Assembly: GCA_963844565.1 (NCBI GenBank) | Contig: CAWJON010000001.1 | Coordinates: 124,001-188,000, forward strand | Source of the DNA: JAFEDN01 sp963844565 | Lineage (GTDB): Bacteria; Pseudomonadota; Gammaproteobacteria; Coxiellales; Coxiellaceae | Length of the DNA stretch: 64,000 nucleotides | Reading direction: 5' to 3' | In this document: positions 26,305-35,260 of the stretch, piece after piece | How the letters are laid out: every line of letters begins with the position of its first letter | How positions within the stretch are numbered: position 1 is the first letter of the stretch | Notes under the pieces: generated by a model | Told to the model about the DNA's origin: nothing | The model's input: only the letters and a program-made list of their open reading frames with translations | The model's database searches: none | Made by a program: the position numbers and the translations under genes

Positions 26305-27077
26305 TATTTTACTCCCAGATGTAGCGAAACAATCCCACCACTTAAATTTTGGTAATCACAATAATCAAAACCAGCGTTGATCACCATATCTTTTAATGTT
26401 TCTTGGTCCGGATGCATACGGATAGATTCAGCAAGGTATCGATAACTAGACGCATCATTGGCAATAAATTCTCCCAACCAAGGCAGCACTTTAAAAGAAT
26501 AAGCATCATAAAGCGGCTGGATCAAAGGAATAATCGGTTTCGAAAACTCCAAAATAACCAAGCGTCCACCCGGCTTCAATACTTGCAACATGGATTGTAG
26601 GGCTCGCAGTTTATTGGTTACATTGCGCAAACCAAAGCCGATAATGATTCGATCAAAAGAATCTTGAGCAAACGGCAAATACTCTGCATCTGTTCGTACA
26701 AATTGAATGTTATTATAAAAGCCTTGATCCAATAAGCGGCGTTTACCTACTTGCAGCATTTCAGCATTAATATCAGCCAACACAACTGACCCTTCTTCTC
26801 CAATCCACGGGATAATCCGTGCACTAAGGTCACCGCTGCCGCCAGCTAAATCTAAAACTTGATGTCCTGGGCGCAAATGGCAGCTTTCTATGGCGTGTCT
26901 CTTCCACCATCGGTGGATACCCAATGACATCAAGTCATTCATCAAGTCATATTTTTCGGCAACTTGTGAAAAAACTTCACCTACTTTTTCGGTTTTTTCT
27001 TTAGGTGAAACTTTTTGAAAGCCAAAGTCAGTTTCATCATTATCATTAGAAGTTTTTGATTTTGAAAATCTGCTCAT
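26301..27077 (-). CDS. ubiE: Ubiquinone/menaquinone C-methyltransferase
   Basis: UbiE methylates the quinone ring. The 258-residue product contains KVGEVFSQVAEKYDLMNDLMS, the SAM loop VLDLAGGSGDLSARI and the family signature RIIIGFGLRNVTNKLRAL. The N-terminal 25 residues are polar and a little longer than in E. coli. It is first in the ubiE-ubiJ-rpe-pabA series. A copy of the three-hairpin repeat lies just upstream. Confidence 0.96.
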   Translation of the reverse strand: MSRFSKSKTSNDNDETDFGFQKVSPKEKTEKVGEVFSQVAEKYDLMNDLMSLGIHRWWKRHAIESCHLRPGHQVLDLAGGSGDLSARIIPWIGEEGSVVLADINAEMLQVGKRRLLDQGFYNNIQFVRTDAEYLPFAQDSFDRIIIGFGLRNVTNKLRALQSMLQVLKPGGRLVILEFSKPIIPLIQPLYDAYSFKVLPWLGEFIANDASSYRYLAESIRMHPDQETLKDMVINAGFDYCDYQNLSGGIVSLHLGVKY

Positions 27078-27098
27078 TAGATAATTCCTTTACAGCTA

Positions 27099-27246
27099 TT
27101 CCCGCTGAAAACAGCGGAAATAGCTTCGTTGTTTTAATCCTGCGCATCGGCAAAGCCGATTGCTCGGAATGAAGGGGGAGAATCACGCTTCTCCCCCTTA
27201 CGATCCCCCATCGTGATAGGTGGAGTTCCCTTCAGCGGGAACTCCT
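27099..27246 (-). repeat. Three-hairpin dispersed repeat, copy 2 (between ubiE and hslU)
   Basis: Read on the minus strand, this copy matches copy 1 closely: outer hairpin AGTTCCC/GGGAACT (27224-27243), spacer ACGATGGGGGAT, central AAGGGGGAGAA/TTCTCCCCCTT (27172-27199), ATTCCGAGCAA, then ATCGGC-AAA-GCCGAT (27146-27160) and GCGCAGGAT. The third stem differs from copy 1 in sequence but is still self-complementary. A further hairpin CCGCTG-AAAA-CAGCGG follows at about 27103-27118. It fills the 176-bp gap between the hslU stop and ubiE, where it could stop or stabilise hslVU mRNA. Confidence 0.85.
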
Positions 27247-27253
27247 GATTCCT

Positions 27254-28594
27254 TTATAAAATTGAGCGGCTCAAATCCTCATCTTTCGCAAGCTCTGCAA
27301 GCTGAAGATCGACATAGGCGGCGTCAATTACCATAGTTTCACCGTTTCGATCAGTGGCTTCAAAAGAAATTTTTTCTAAAAGCCGCTCTAGAACAGTATG
27401 TAAACGTCGTGCGCCAATATTTTCGGCTTTTTCATTAACTTGTTGGGCAATTTCAGCTAGACGTTGAATGCCCTCTTTCGAAAAACTTAATTTGAAACCC
27501 TCAGTTCCCATTAAAGCAGAGTATTGCTCAGTTAATGAAGCGTGGGGCTCAGTTAAAATTCTTACAAAATCTTCTGTTTTTAATGCCTTTAGCTCAACTC
27601 GAATTGGGAAACGACCTTGTAATTCAGGCACTAAATCAGCAGGTTTGGTGGTGTGGAACGCGCCTGAAGCGATAAACAAAATATGATCGGTTTTAACGAC
27701 TCCATGTTTGGTTACGACGGTGCAACCTTCGACAAGAGGCAATAGATCACGCTGAACTCCTTCGCGAGATACCTCTCCACCATAATCGGTAGAACGACGA
27801 ACGATTTTGTCAATCTCATCGATAAATACGATACCATTTTGTTGGACGTTTTCTAACGCATCATTTTTAATATCTTCTTCATTGACTAATTTTGCTGCTT
27901 CTTCCTGTTGCAATATTTTCAGTGCCGCTTTAACCGTTAAGCGGCGGGTTCGCGTTTTTTTACTGGAAATATTTTCCATCATGCTTTGCAGTTGACCGAC
28001 CATTTCTTCCATTCCTGGAGGGCCCATAATTTCCAGTGTGCCTCCACTCTGCACATCTAATTCTATCTCTTTTTGATCCAATTCCCCTTCTCGAAGTTTT
28101 TTACGAAACAATTGGCGAGCGGATGATTCCTTGGTTTGTTTTGTAGAATCTTTTTCTGCCGGCGGAACTAGAATATCTAAGATGCGTTCTTCGGCTGCTT
28201 CGGAGGCATGGCTTTGCACTTTCTCCATGGCGTTTTCCCGAGTCATTTTTATGGCAATATCCACGAGATCACGGATTATGGAATCAACGTCTCTACCCAC
28301 ATAACCGACTTCTGTAAATTTGGTCGCCTCTACTTTAACAAAAGGCGCCTTGGCTAAGGTTGCCAATCGACGAGCTATTTCTGTTTTCCCCACGCCGGTT
28401 GGGCCAATCATTAAAATATTTTTAGGGGTAATTTCTTTCCGCAAATCCTCAGGTAATTGCATGCGTCGCCAACGATTTCGCAGCGCAATCGCCACCGCGC
28501 GTTTTGCTTCATGTTGTCCGATAATAAAACGATCTAATTCCGAAACTATTTCTTTCGGGGTCATCATATATTCAAGTTTTTCTAGATTTTGCAT
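27254..28594 (-). CDS. hslU: ATP-dependent protease ATPase subunit HslU (ClpY)
   Basis: HslU unfolds substrates for the HslV peptidase. The 446-residue AAA+ protein has MTPKEIVSELDRFIIGQ, Walker A MIGPTGVGKTEIARRL, the pore loop region KFTEVGYVGRDVDSI, Walker B GIVFIDEIDKI and the sensor-2 IGARRLHTVLERLLE. The inserted I-domain (about residues 110-230) is present. It starts directly after the hslV stop. Confidence 0.97.
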   Translation of the reverse strand: MQNLEKLEYMMTPKEIVSELDRFIIGQHEAKRAVAIALRNRWRRMQLPEDLRKEITPKNILMIGPTGVGKTEIARRLATLAKAPFVKVEATKFTEVGYVGRDVDSIIRDLVDIAIKMTRENAMEKVQSHASEAAEERILDILVPPAEKDSTKQTKESSARQLFRKKLREGELDQKEIELDVQSGGTLEIMGPPGMEEMVGQLQSMMENISSKKTRTRRLTVKAALKILQQEEAAKLVNEEDIKNDALENVQQNGIVFIDEIDKIVRRSTDYGGEVSREGVQRDLLPLVEGCTVVTKHGVVKTDHILFIASGAFHTTKPADLVPELQGRFPIRVELKALKTEDFVRILTEPHASLTEQYSALMGTEGFKLSFSKEGIQRLAEIAQQVNEKAENIGARRLHTVLERLLEKISFEATDRNGETMVIDAAYVDLQLAELAKDEDLSRSIL

Positions 28595-29131
28595 TTAAGT
28601 CTCACTTTCCAGAGTTTCAATGGTAAAATTTAAATTGGTAAAAACACATATTTCAGCAGCGATGGTCAATGCTTTTTGCACAATTTCTGGAGCGCTCAAA
28701 TCCGTATTGTTTAACAAAGCTTTGGCGGCGGATTGTGCATACGGCCCTCCCGAGCCAATTGCCATTAAACCTTGCTCAGGTTCGACTACATCACCATTCC
28801 CAGTCAAAATTAAGGATGACTTACCGTCGGCAACAGCAAGCAAAGCTTCTAACCGACGTAACATCTTGTCTGTACGCCAGTCTTTTGCCATTTCAACCGC
28901 AGCGCGCACTAAATTGCCTTGATTTTTTTCAAGTTTTGTTTCAAACCGTTCAAATAATGTAAATGCATCGGCGGTAGCCCCCGCAAATCCTGCAATAACT
29001 TTATTGTTATAAAGTCTACGAACTTTGCGTGCATTACTTTTCATAATGGTGTTACCCATTGAAACTTGCCCATCGCCGCCAATGACTACTAAACCATTGC
29101 GACGTATTGAAAGAATCGTTGTGCCATGCAT
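28595..29131 (-). CDS. hslV: ATP-dependent protease peptidase subunit HslV (ClpQ)
   Basis: HslV is the threonine peptidase of the HslUV complex. I start at the ATG at 29131, giving MHGTTILSIRRNG and 178 residues, which matches the family length and places the catalytic Thr after MHG. The frame stays open upstream to 29278, but those 49 extra codons come largely from the repeat at 29156-29293 and are not conserved. GDGQVSMGNTIMKSNARKVR, AGATADAFTLFERFE and MAIGSGGPYAQSAA are family motifs. Confidence 0.96.
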   Translation of the reverse strand: MHGTTILSIRRNGLVVIGGDGQVSMGNTIMKSNARKVRRLYNNKVIAGFAGATADAFTLFERFETKLEKNQGNLVRAAVEMAKDWRTDKMLRRLEALLAVADGKSSLILTGNGDVVEPEQGLMAIGSGGPYAQSAAKALLNNTDLSAPEIVQKALTIAAEICVFTNLNFTIETLESET

Positions 29132-29155
29132 ACTTTCCAATTTTATCTCCAATAC

Positions 29156-29293
29156 CCCGGGCTGACGCCCGGAGTATTTCTTTGTTTGATTTCGCTCCGC
29201 GCGAACAAGTCCGCTCGGGCGACCAAGGGGGAGAATTCGCATTCTCCCCCTTTGGATACCCCCATTGCGCAAAGTCACGGGCTTATGCCCATG
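29156..29293 (-). repeat. Three-hairpin dispersed repeat, copy 3 (upstream of hslV)
   Basis: The central stem AAGGGGGAGAAT-TCGC-ATTCTCCCCCTT (29225-29252) is a perfect 12-bp palindrome. On the minus strand it is preceded by GCGCAATGGGGGTATCC, as in copies 1 and 2. Outer hairpins are CACGGGC/GCCCATG (29276-29293) and CCGGGC/GCCCGG (29157-29172). The outer stems differ from those of copies 1 and 2 but keep base pairing, which points to selection on structure. Together with copy 2 it brackets hslVU in the same orientation. Confidence 0.8.
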
Positions 29294-29339
29294 GTTTGCT
29301 GAATACTAGTTTAAGAGTTTGGGGTGGGATAGGACCTTT

Positions 29340-29807
29340 TCAAGATAGTTTTAATAAAATACTGTCGTAATGTTTTTCTTTCAATTGTGTTTGAATCTGC
29401 TGTGCTACATCTGCATTTGGAAAAGGACCTAGCAAAACCCGATACCACACTGTTTGACTATCTGTTTGAAATTTCTGAATAAATACAGGATACCCCATTT
29501 TTTGCCATTGCGTTTGCAGTTGCTCCGCCTCTTTTAATTCTCTTGAGGCCCCCAGCTGTAAATCAAAACTCCCCGAGGTCGAGACGGCTTTCTGTGGTGA
29601 CGAAGCAACTTCCTGCTTGGGTAAGATGGTGTAAAAATCAAACTTTACATTTGCTTTATCATCATTGGTGGGAGTTGGGTTTATGGTTTGATTCTTTGAC
29701 CAAATCAGAGATTGTTGAGGATTTCTAAAGTCTCTGATAAATAGAATAACTGCCAATATTACTAAAAAAAGGCTGACTATTTTTTGATAGCGACGTATGT
29801 TTACCAT
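29340..29807 (-). CDS. SPOR-domain membrane protein (FtsN-like position)
   Basis: The 155-residue protein has a single N-terminal membrane anchor (YQKIVSLFLVILAVILFI), a polar linker, and a C-terminal SPOR domain (GSFDLQLGASRELKEAEQLQTQWQKM, then WYRVLLGPFPNADVAQQIQTQL). SPOR domains bind denuded septal peptidoglycan. In gammaproteobacteria an FtsN-type gene commonly lies between argS and hslV, as here, so this may be the FtsN equivalent, although it is short. I chose the ATG at 29807; a TTG three codons upstream is possible. Confidence 0.85.
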   Translation of the reverse strand: MVNIRRYQKIVSLFLVILAVILFIRDFRNPQQSLIWSKNQTINPTPTNDDKANVKFDFYTILPKQEVASSPQKAVSTSGSFDLQLGASRELKEAEQLQTQWQKMGYPVFIQKFQTDSQTVWYRVLLGPFPNADVAQQIQTQLKEKHYDSILLKLS

Positions 29808-29819
29808 GATATACAATGA

Positions 29820-31178
29820 TTAATGATTTTTGTTATGGAACAATTCATCCATGATCACCTTTTGTAAAGCAGCTTTTTCGCCATTAATGACTAACTTACC
29901 ATTTTGAAATTCAAGGTCCATTTGAACTTGATGATCTTTTGGCACCAAAATGCCCTGAGCCAACCAATAATTTAAATGATCCTGTGCTGCTAAAGAGGGA
30001 TTGATTTTTAACTCAGGATGCGCATTTTTCTGAATTTGATAAAAATTAATTAAACCTTTCTCTGCCAGAGTTTTCGGTAAGTCCAAGTTGGCGTTAGCAT
30101 ACAAATTTTCGAGCACATAAAACCATCCTGTGTGATTATCTGAAGGAGGCGGTGTTGAAATTTTTGCTCGTAAAGAGACTGGGCCATCTGCGGTGGAAAA
30201 CTGTAACTGATTGAGATCGAACGTCATCCCTTGATTAAAAAGACCAATCAAAAGTGCGTAAAGTTTAAAACGGTGCAAATCCGCACTTTTGCCACTTTCG
30301 TTAGCTAATTTTGACAATGCCGCGGTGTTCACATCTTTTATGCTCAAATTCATTTGAAATTGGCTTATGGTCATCGGATTCATTTGCAGACTATCGATGT
30401 GATTACTGATACTTAAATCAGTTAAAGGACTATGCTCAATTTGGGTAAAATCTAAATGCCAGTTATTAACGACAATTTTTTTCGCTCCCACATAAGGAAA
30501 GAAAGCTACGTTTTTAGCTCGAAAATGGCGTTCGCCATACCAGAGTTGATTAGATTGGCGTACATCCAAATTAAGTTGTAAATCCTGAATGCTAGCAACC
30601 TTAATAAGATCGATCATACCCTTTTCAACTCTTTCAGGATTTGCAATAAACACTTCTGCACCAGCCGCTTGCAAACGAGTTTTAATTCGCATTTTTGCAG
30701 GCTGATAGGTGAGTTGGCCTTGCAATTCATTAAAGTCCACGTTTTCTTGTTCTTTATTCCATAATAAATGTTTAAATATAAATTGGTTTTTAAATAAATT
30801 ATTTAAGGTCCATAATGAAACGGCGTTAAAATCTAGATTGGCTTCTTTACTACTTGATCTGACTGCAATCCTTGCAAATTTTAGTCGGGGACTTCCGTTT
30901 ATATTCCTCAAATAAATAATAGGGCCCTGATAGATTTTTTGTTTAATCACATATTGAGACAAAGGATTTTCATCATTCGAAATTAACTCTGCTTGAGAGT
31001 GAAACCATCCAAAATTAAATTTGCTTACTCGGAAAGACGTATGTGAAACATTATTTAAGTTCGCAATCATTTGAGGGTATTTTTTTTGCAACCATAGACC
31101 CGTAGCCAATGGTAGGGTTAGAAAACCAATCACAATGACTAACAATAATGATAAAATAATAATGGTAATTTTGCGCAT
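29820..31178 (-). CDS. DUF945/YdgA family protein
   Basis: The 452-residue protein has an N-terminal membrane anchor (IIILSLLLVIVIGFLTLPLATGLWL) and then a long periplasmic part with repeated beta-strand patterns. The opening segment LQKKYPQMIANLNN followed by FNFGWFHSQAELIS matches DUF945 (E. coli YdgA). Function in the family is unclear; it is envelope-associated. It sits 9 nt after argS and just before the SPOR gene. Confidence 0.82.
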   Translation of the reverse strand: MRKITIIILSLLLVIVIGFLTLPLATGLWLQKKYPQMIANLNNVSHTSFRVSKFNFGWFHSQAELISNDENPLSQYVIKQKIYQGPIIYLRNINGSPRLKFARIAVRSSSKEANLDFNAVSLWTLNNLFKNQFIFKHLLWNKEQENVDFNELQGQLTYQPAKMRIKTRLQAAGAEVFIANPERVEKGMIDLIKVASIQDLQLNLDVRQSNQLWYGERHFRAKNVAFFPYVGAKKIVVNNWHLDFTQIEHSPLTDLSISNHIDSLQMNPMTISQFQMNLSIKDVNTAALSKLANESGKSADLHRFKLYALLIGLFNQGMTFDLNQLQFSTADGPVSLRAKISTPPPSDNHTGWFYVLENLYANANLDLPKTLAEKGLINFYQIQKNAHPELKINPSLAAQDHLNYWLAQGILVPKDHQVQMDLEFQNGKLVINGEKAALQKVIMDELFHNKNH

Positions 31179-31187
31179 AATTCCTCT

Positions 31188-32948
31188 TTACATTTGCTCG
31201 GGAGCGCGAACACCTAACAAATCTAGGCCTCCGGCAATGACATATTGTACTGCGCGAATTAAACATAACCTAGCTTGACGAACATCTTGGTCGAGCACTA
31301 AAAATTTTTCACTATTGTAATAGAGGTGAAACAAACTAGCGAGCTCCTGTAAATAATGGGTTAATAAGTGGGGTTCGTACTGGGTTGCCGCATGGTAAAT
31401 TATTTCTGGATACGCTGATAAATGGCGCAATAAATTACGTTCTGTTTCTTTCGTTAAGAGATTAGTAAACTCTAATCCTCCGACTAACGCTGCCTCATTA
31501 TCTGCAAATTCATTTTGTCTCCAAACACTGCAAATTCGTGCATGCGCATATTGGATATAATACATAGGGTTTTCATTGGATTGTGCCTTAGCTAAATCTA
31601 AGTCAAAATCTAAATGTTGATCGGGTTTGCGCATAATATAGAAGAATCGAGCTGCATCATTACCCACTTCCTGACGTAATTCCCTTAAGGTAACAAATGA
31701 ACCACTTCGCGTAGACATCGAAATCTTTACTTTTCCCCGATAAAGGATGGCAAATTGCACCAATTGCACCGCTAATTTCTGCGGATCTTTACCCAATCCT
31801 TGTAAAAACGCTTTCACCCGAGCTATATAGCCGTGATGGTCTGAACCAAGAATATCAATAACTTGATCATGTCCTTGATTATATTTGTATAAATGATAAG
31901 CAACATCAGATGCGAAATAGGTGGTTTGCCCATTTTCGCGAATCAAAACCCGGTCTTTTTCGTCTCCGAAATCGGTTGCTCGAAACCAAGTAGCACCGTC
32001 CTGTTGATAAACATGTCCTTGCTTTTCTAATAGAGCGACACCCTCTTTTACCAGACCCATTTTAATTAATTGGCTTTCATGAAACCAATTGTCGTAAGTC
32101 ACTCCAAATTCGGTGAGATCGTCGCGAATATCGTTAAGAATTTCTTGTAAAACAAATTGTTGGATAATTTCGAAATCCTCATTTCCTAAAATTTCTGATG
32201 TTTTTTTAATATAATTATCGATAGCACGGTCAATATCTGCTTCGGTTGGCGTTTCTTCTAAAATTTTTAGCAACTCTTCGCAATTATTTTTTTTAAAACG
32301 ATCTCCATATTTGTCTTTTAAAAGCTTCGCTGTATCAATGATATAATCGCCTTGATAAGCGTTTGCGGGTAAATTAACGGCGACACCCAAAACCTGCAGA
32401 TAACGAATCCAAGCGCTGAAAGCTAAAATGCGCATCTGCCTCCCGGCATCATTGACGTAATATTCTCGATGAACTTTAAACCCTACCGCTTTCAAAAGAT
32501 TAGCAACGCATGAACCATAAGCAGCGCCTCTACCATGTCCCACATGTAATGGGCCGGTCGGATTGGCAGAAACATATTCAATGTGAACCTTCTCACCAGC
32601 ATGGGTGGTGGTTAAGCCAAAATGATCTTTGGCTGTCAGAATTTGGCGCACCACAAGCTCAATGGCTGCGGGCGTCAGTCTAAAATTGATAAAGCCAGGG
32701 CCCGCAATCTCAACTTCAGCCACCCATGTTGATTGAGGCAGATGTTTCACAATTTGCGCGGCAAGTTCACGAGGATTAGTTTTGTTGGTTTTGGCGAGGG
32801 TTAAGGCAAGGTTAGTAGAAAAATCACCGAATCGGGTTTCACGCGTCCTATCAACTTGAATAGGTACAAGATTGTTCTCTGAAATTAAATTTTTCTCACA
32901 TAGAGCCCGCAAGGAAAGCTCTAATAGCTCGATGATATCTGCCTTCAT
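31188..32948 (-). CDS. argS: Arginyl-tRNA synthetase
   Basis: ArgS charges tRNA-Arg. The 586-residue class I synthetase shows the HIGH-like VSANPTGPLHVGHGRGAAYG, VHREYYVNDAGRQM, LGSDHHGYIARVKAFL, the KMSKS-region variant KISMSTRSGSFVTL and the C-terminal ALSP-like anticodon domain ending DLLGVRAPEQM. Operon order argS, DUF945, SPOR, hslV, hslU. Confidence 0.97.
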   Translation of the reverse strand: MKADIIELLELSLRALCEKNLISENNLVPIQVDRTRETRFGDFSTNLALTLAKTNKTNPRELAAQIVKHLPQSTWVAEVEIAGPGFINFRLTPAAIELVVRQILTAKDHFGLTTTHAGEKVHIEYVSANPTGPLHVGHGRGAAYGSCVANLLKAVGFKVHREYYVNDAGRQMRILAFSAWIRYLQVLGVAVNLPANAYQGDYIIDTAKLLKDKYGDRFKKNNCEELLKILEETPTEADIDRAIDNYIKKTSEILGNEDFEIIQQFVLQEILNDIRDDLTEFGVTYDNWFHESQLIKMGLVKEGVALLEKQGHVYQQDGATWFRATDFGDEKDRVLIRENGQTTYFASDVAYHLYKYNQGHDQVIDILGSDHHGYIARVKAFLQGLGKDPQKLAVQLVQFAILYRGKVKISMSTRSGSFVTLRELRQEVGNDAARFFYIMRKPDQHLDFDLDLAKAQSNENPMYYIQYAHARICSVWRQNEFADNEAALVGGLEFTNLLTKETERNLLRHLSAYPEIIYHAATQYEPHLLTHYLQELASLFHLYYNSEKFLVLDQDVRQARLCLIRAVQYVIAGGLDLLGVRAPEQM

Positions 32949-33103
32949 TTCTTTACCTAATCTTAGGGTATCTATTAAAATATCACAAAAATATTTTGTT
33001 TTCCAAAGGAATTTTCTACGAAAATTCTTATTGTTGCCATTTATAAGAGAAAATGCCAGAATGTTCGGCTGCCAAGGTTATTTCACATTAAAGGAGTTTT
33101 GAA

Positions 33104-33520
33104 ATGGCTAGTGCGTTACTTATTCACGGCGTACCCATAGAATGCATAAATCAAGCTGCCGTGACTTACTATGTACCCGCTAAAGTGATCATTTCCGTTA
33201 TTGCTACCGAAGGGGGCAACGTCGGTGTTGCCAAACAGAACAAAAACGGCACATTTGACTATGGCCCCATGCAAATTAATTCAAGCTGGTTACCTAAAAT
33301 TAAAAAATATGGCTATACGCCTGAGCTATTGCAATATGATCCTTGTGTGAATGTGATGGCCGGGACATGGATTTTAAGCAATAAAATAACCAAATCCAAT
33401 GATTATTGGAGTGGAGTTGCTAATTATCATTCCTTTACGCCTCAGCTTAACGCAGAATATAAAATGAAAGTTTTGACTTACTATCAATTACTGTCGAAAA
33501 TTTTGCCAGAAACAACCTAG
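33104..33520 (+). CDS. Small lytic transglycosylase (SLT fold, IagB/VirB1-like)
   Basis: The 138-residue protein has the SLT active-site Glu in VIISVIATEGGNVG, YGPMQINSSWLP and the late VANYHSFTPQLN motif. Such small enzymes cut peptidoglycan and often help assemble secretion systems or pili (IagB, VirB1, PilT types). The N-terminus (MASALLIHGVPIECINQAA) lacks a clear signal peptide, which is odd for a periplasmic enzyme; export might use another route. A good ribosome site (AAAGGAG) supports the start. It is a single gene, divergent from argS. Confidence 0.85.
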   Translation: MASALLIHGVPIECINQAAVTYYVPAKVIISVIATEGGNVGVAKQNKNGTFDYGPMQINSSWLPKIKKYGYTPELLQYDPCVNVMAGTWILSNKITKSNDYWSGVANYHSFTPQLNAEYKMKVLTYYQLLSKILPETT

Positions 33521-33521
33521 T

Positions 33522-35117
33522 TTATGAATTAATGCCTTGGCTCAGCAAGTATTCTTCATAATTACCTTTAAAATCAACTATCTCCCCAGGCTTCATTTCT
33601 AAAACGCGAGTGGCCAACGATGAAACAAATTCTCGATCATGACTGACAAAAATTAATGTTCCCGGGTAGTTTTCAAGCGCTCCATTTAGTGATTCAATGG
33701 ACTCCATATCTAAATGATTAGTTGGCTCATCCATCAAAATTACATTAGGTTTTTGTAATATTAATTTGCCAAATAAAAGTCGACCCTGCTCTCCTCCCGA
33801 AATAACCCGAACTGATTTCTTGCTTTCTTCTTTAGAGAACAGTAATCGACCTAATATTGCGCGAATAGACTGTTCATCATCGGTTTCTTGCTTCCATTGT
33901 GACAACCAATCAAAAAGATTCATTTCTTTTGCAAAATCATCCGCATGGTCTTGCGCCACATATCCCATTTCGGCGTTTTCAGCCCACTTTATCATTCCGG
34001 TGTCTCCGGACAGATTACCCACCAAACAGCGAAGCAAGCTGGTTTTCCCAATCCCATTGGGACCAATCACCGCAACTTTTTCTCCGGCTTCGATCGACAA
34101 ATTTAGATTCTGAAACAAACGATTTTTTTCAAATTGTTTACTTAAATTTTGTATTTCAAATGCCAGGCGGTGTAATTTCTTTTTTTGTTCAAAACGGATA
34201 AACGGATTAACTCGGCTGGAAGGCTTCACGTCGTCTAATTTTATTTTTTCAATCTGTCGCGCACGTGAGGTGGCCTGACGAGATTTAGACGCATTGGCAG
34301 AAAAACGGCTAACGAAAGTTTGCAACTCGGCAATTTGGGCTTTTTTCTTGGCATTATCGGATAACAATCGTTCTCGCGCTTGGGTAGCCGCCACCATATA
34401 CTCGTCATAATTACCGGGATACACGCGCACTTCGCCATAGTCTAAATCAGCCATATGGGTGCAAACGCTATTTAAGAAGTGGCGGTCGTGCGAAATAATT
34501 ATCATTAAACTTTGGCGAGAGTTCAAAATAGTCTCTAGCCATCGAATGGTGGAAATATCAAGGTTATTGGTGGGCTCGTCGAGCAATAGAATATCTGGGT
34601 TGCCAAATAACGCCTGCGCCAATAAAACTCTTAATTTCCACCCTGGAGCAACCTCACCCATCAACCCGTTATGTTTTTCAATGGGAATGCCCAATCCCAA
34701 CAATAACTCACCAGCCCGTGATTCAGCGGTATAACCGTCTAGTTCGGCAAATTCCACTTCTAAATCAGCGACTTTCATACCATCACTTTCACTCATTTCA
34801 GGCAAAGCGTAGATACGGTCACGCTCTTGCTTAATTTTCCAAAGTTCAGAATGACCCATGATAACAGTATCTAAGACGGTATATTTTTCAAAAGCAAACT
34901 GATCCTGACGAAGCTTTCCAAGCCTTTTGTTGGGGTCGACAAAAACATTTCCTGCGGTCGCGGGCAATTCACCACCTAAAATTTTCATCAGCGTCGATTT
35001 TCCGCAACCATTGGCGCCAATCAACCCATAACGATTCCCCTCAACGAATTTGACAGAAACATTTTCAAATAAGGGCTTGGGTCCGAATTGAATGGTTAAG
35101 TTTGAAGTAATAATCAA
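33522..35117 (-). CDS. ybiT: ABC-F family ATPase, YbiT type
   Basis: The 531-residue soluble protein has two ABC ATPase domains without membrane segments. Walker A loops are LIGANGCGKSTLMK and VIGPNGIGKTSLLR. The first signature is the unusual MGEVAPGWKLRVLLAQ seen in YbiT; the second is VISGGEQGRLLFGK. Both Walker B segments end in DEPTNNLD/DEPTNHLD, and the linker is basic. ABC-F proteins act on the ribosome E site as translation factors or antibiotic-resistance factors; YbiT is a housekeeping type. Confidence 0.94.
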   Translation of the reverse strand: MIITSNLTIQFGPKPLFENVSVKFVEGNRYGLIGANGCGKSTLMKILGGELPATAGNVFVDPNKRLGKLRQDQFAFEKYTVLDTVIMGHSELWKIKQERDRIYALPEMSESDGMKVADLEVEFAELDGYTAESRAGELLLGLGIPIEKHNGLMGEVAPGWKLRVLLAQALFGNPDILLLDEPTNNLDISTIRWLETILNSRQSLMIIISHDRHFLNSVCTHMADLDYGEVRVYPGNYDEYMVAATQARERLLSDNAKKKAQIAELQTFVSRFSANASKSRQATSRARQIEKIKLDDVKPSSRVNPFIRFEQKKKLHRLAFEIQNLSKQFEKNRLFQNLNLSIEAGEKVAVIGPNGIGKTSLLRCLVGNLSGDTGMIKWAENAEMGYVAQDHADDFAKEMNLFDWLSQWKQETDDEQSIRAILGRLLFSKEESKKSVRVISGGEQGRLLFGKLILQKPNVILMDEPTNHLDMESIESLNGALENYPGTLIFVSHDREFVSSLATRVLEMKPGEIVDFKGNYEEYLLSQGINS

Positions 35118-35260
35118 GCTACTTTTTCCTAAATATTTAAAACAATTTCTGACTAGAACCTAGGGCGGTTATCTTATCATACAATAAAACCCTGGACAAT
35201 GGACCGAAATTTTTCGTAGAATTAAAATGACATACTTAAAAATTTAAAAGGTAATTCATT

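Noticed and set aside
35236..35250. PmrA-like half-sites upstream of the P450 gene
   Set aside because: CTTAAA and TTTAAA there are spaced 8 bp apart, not 11, and no -10 box follows at the right distance.
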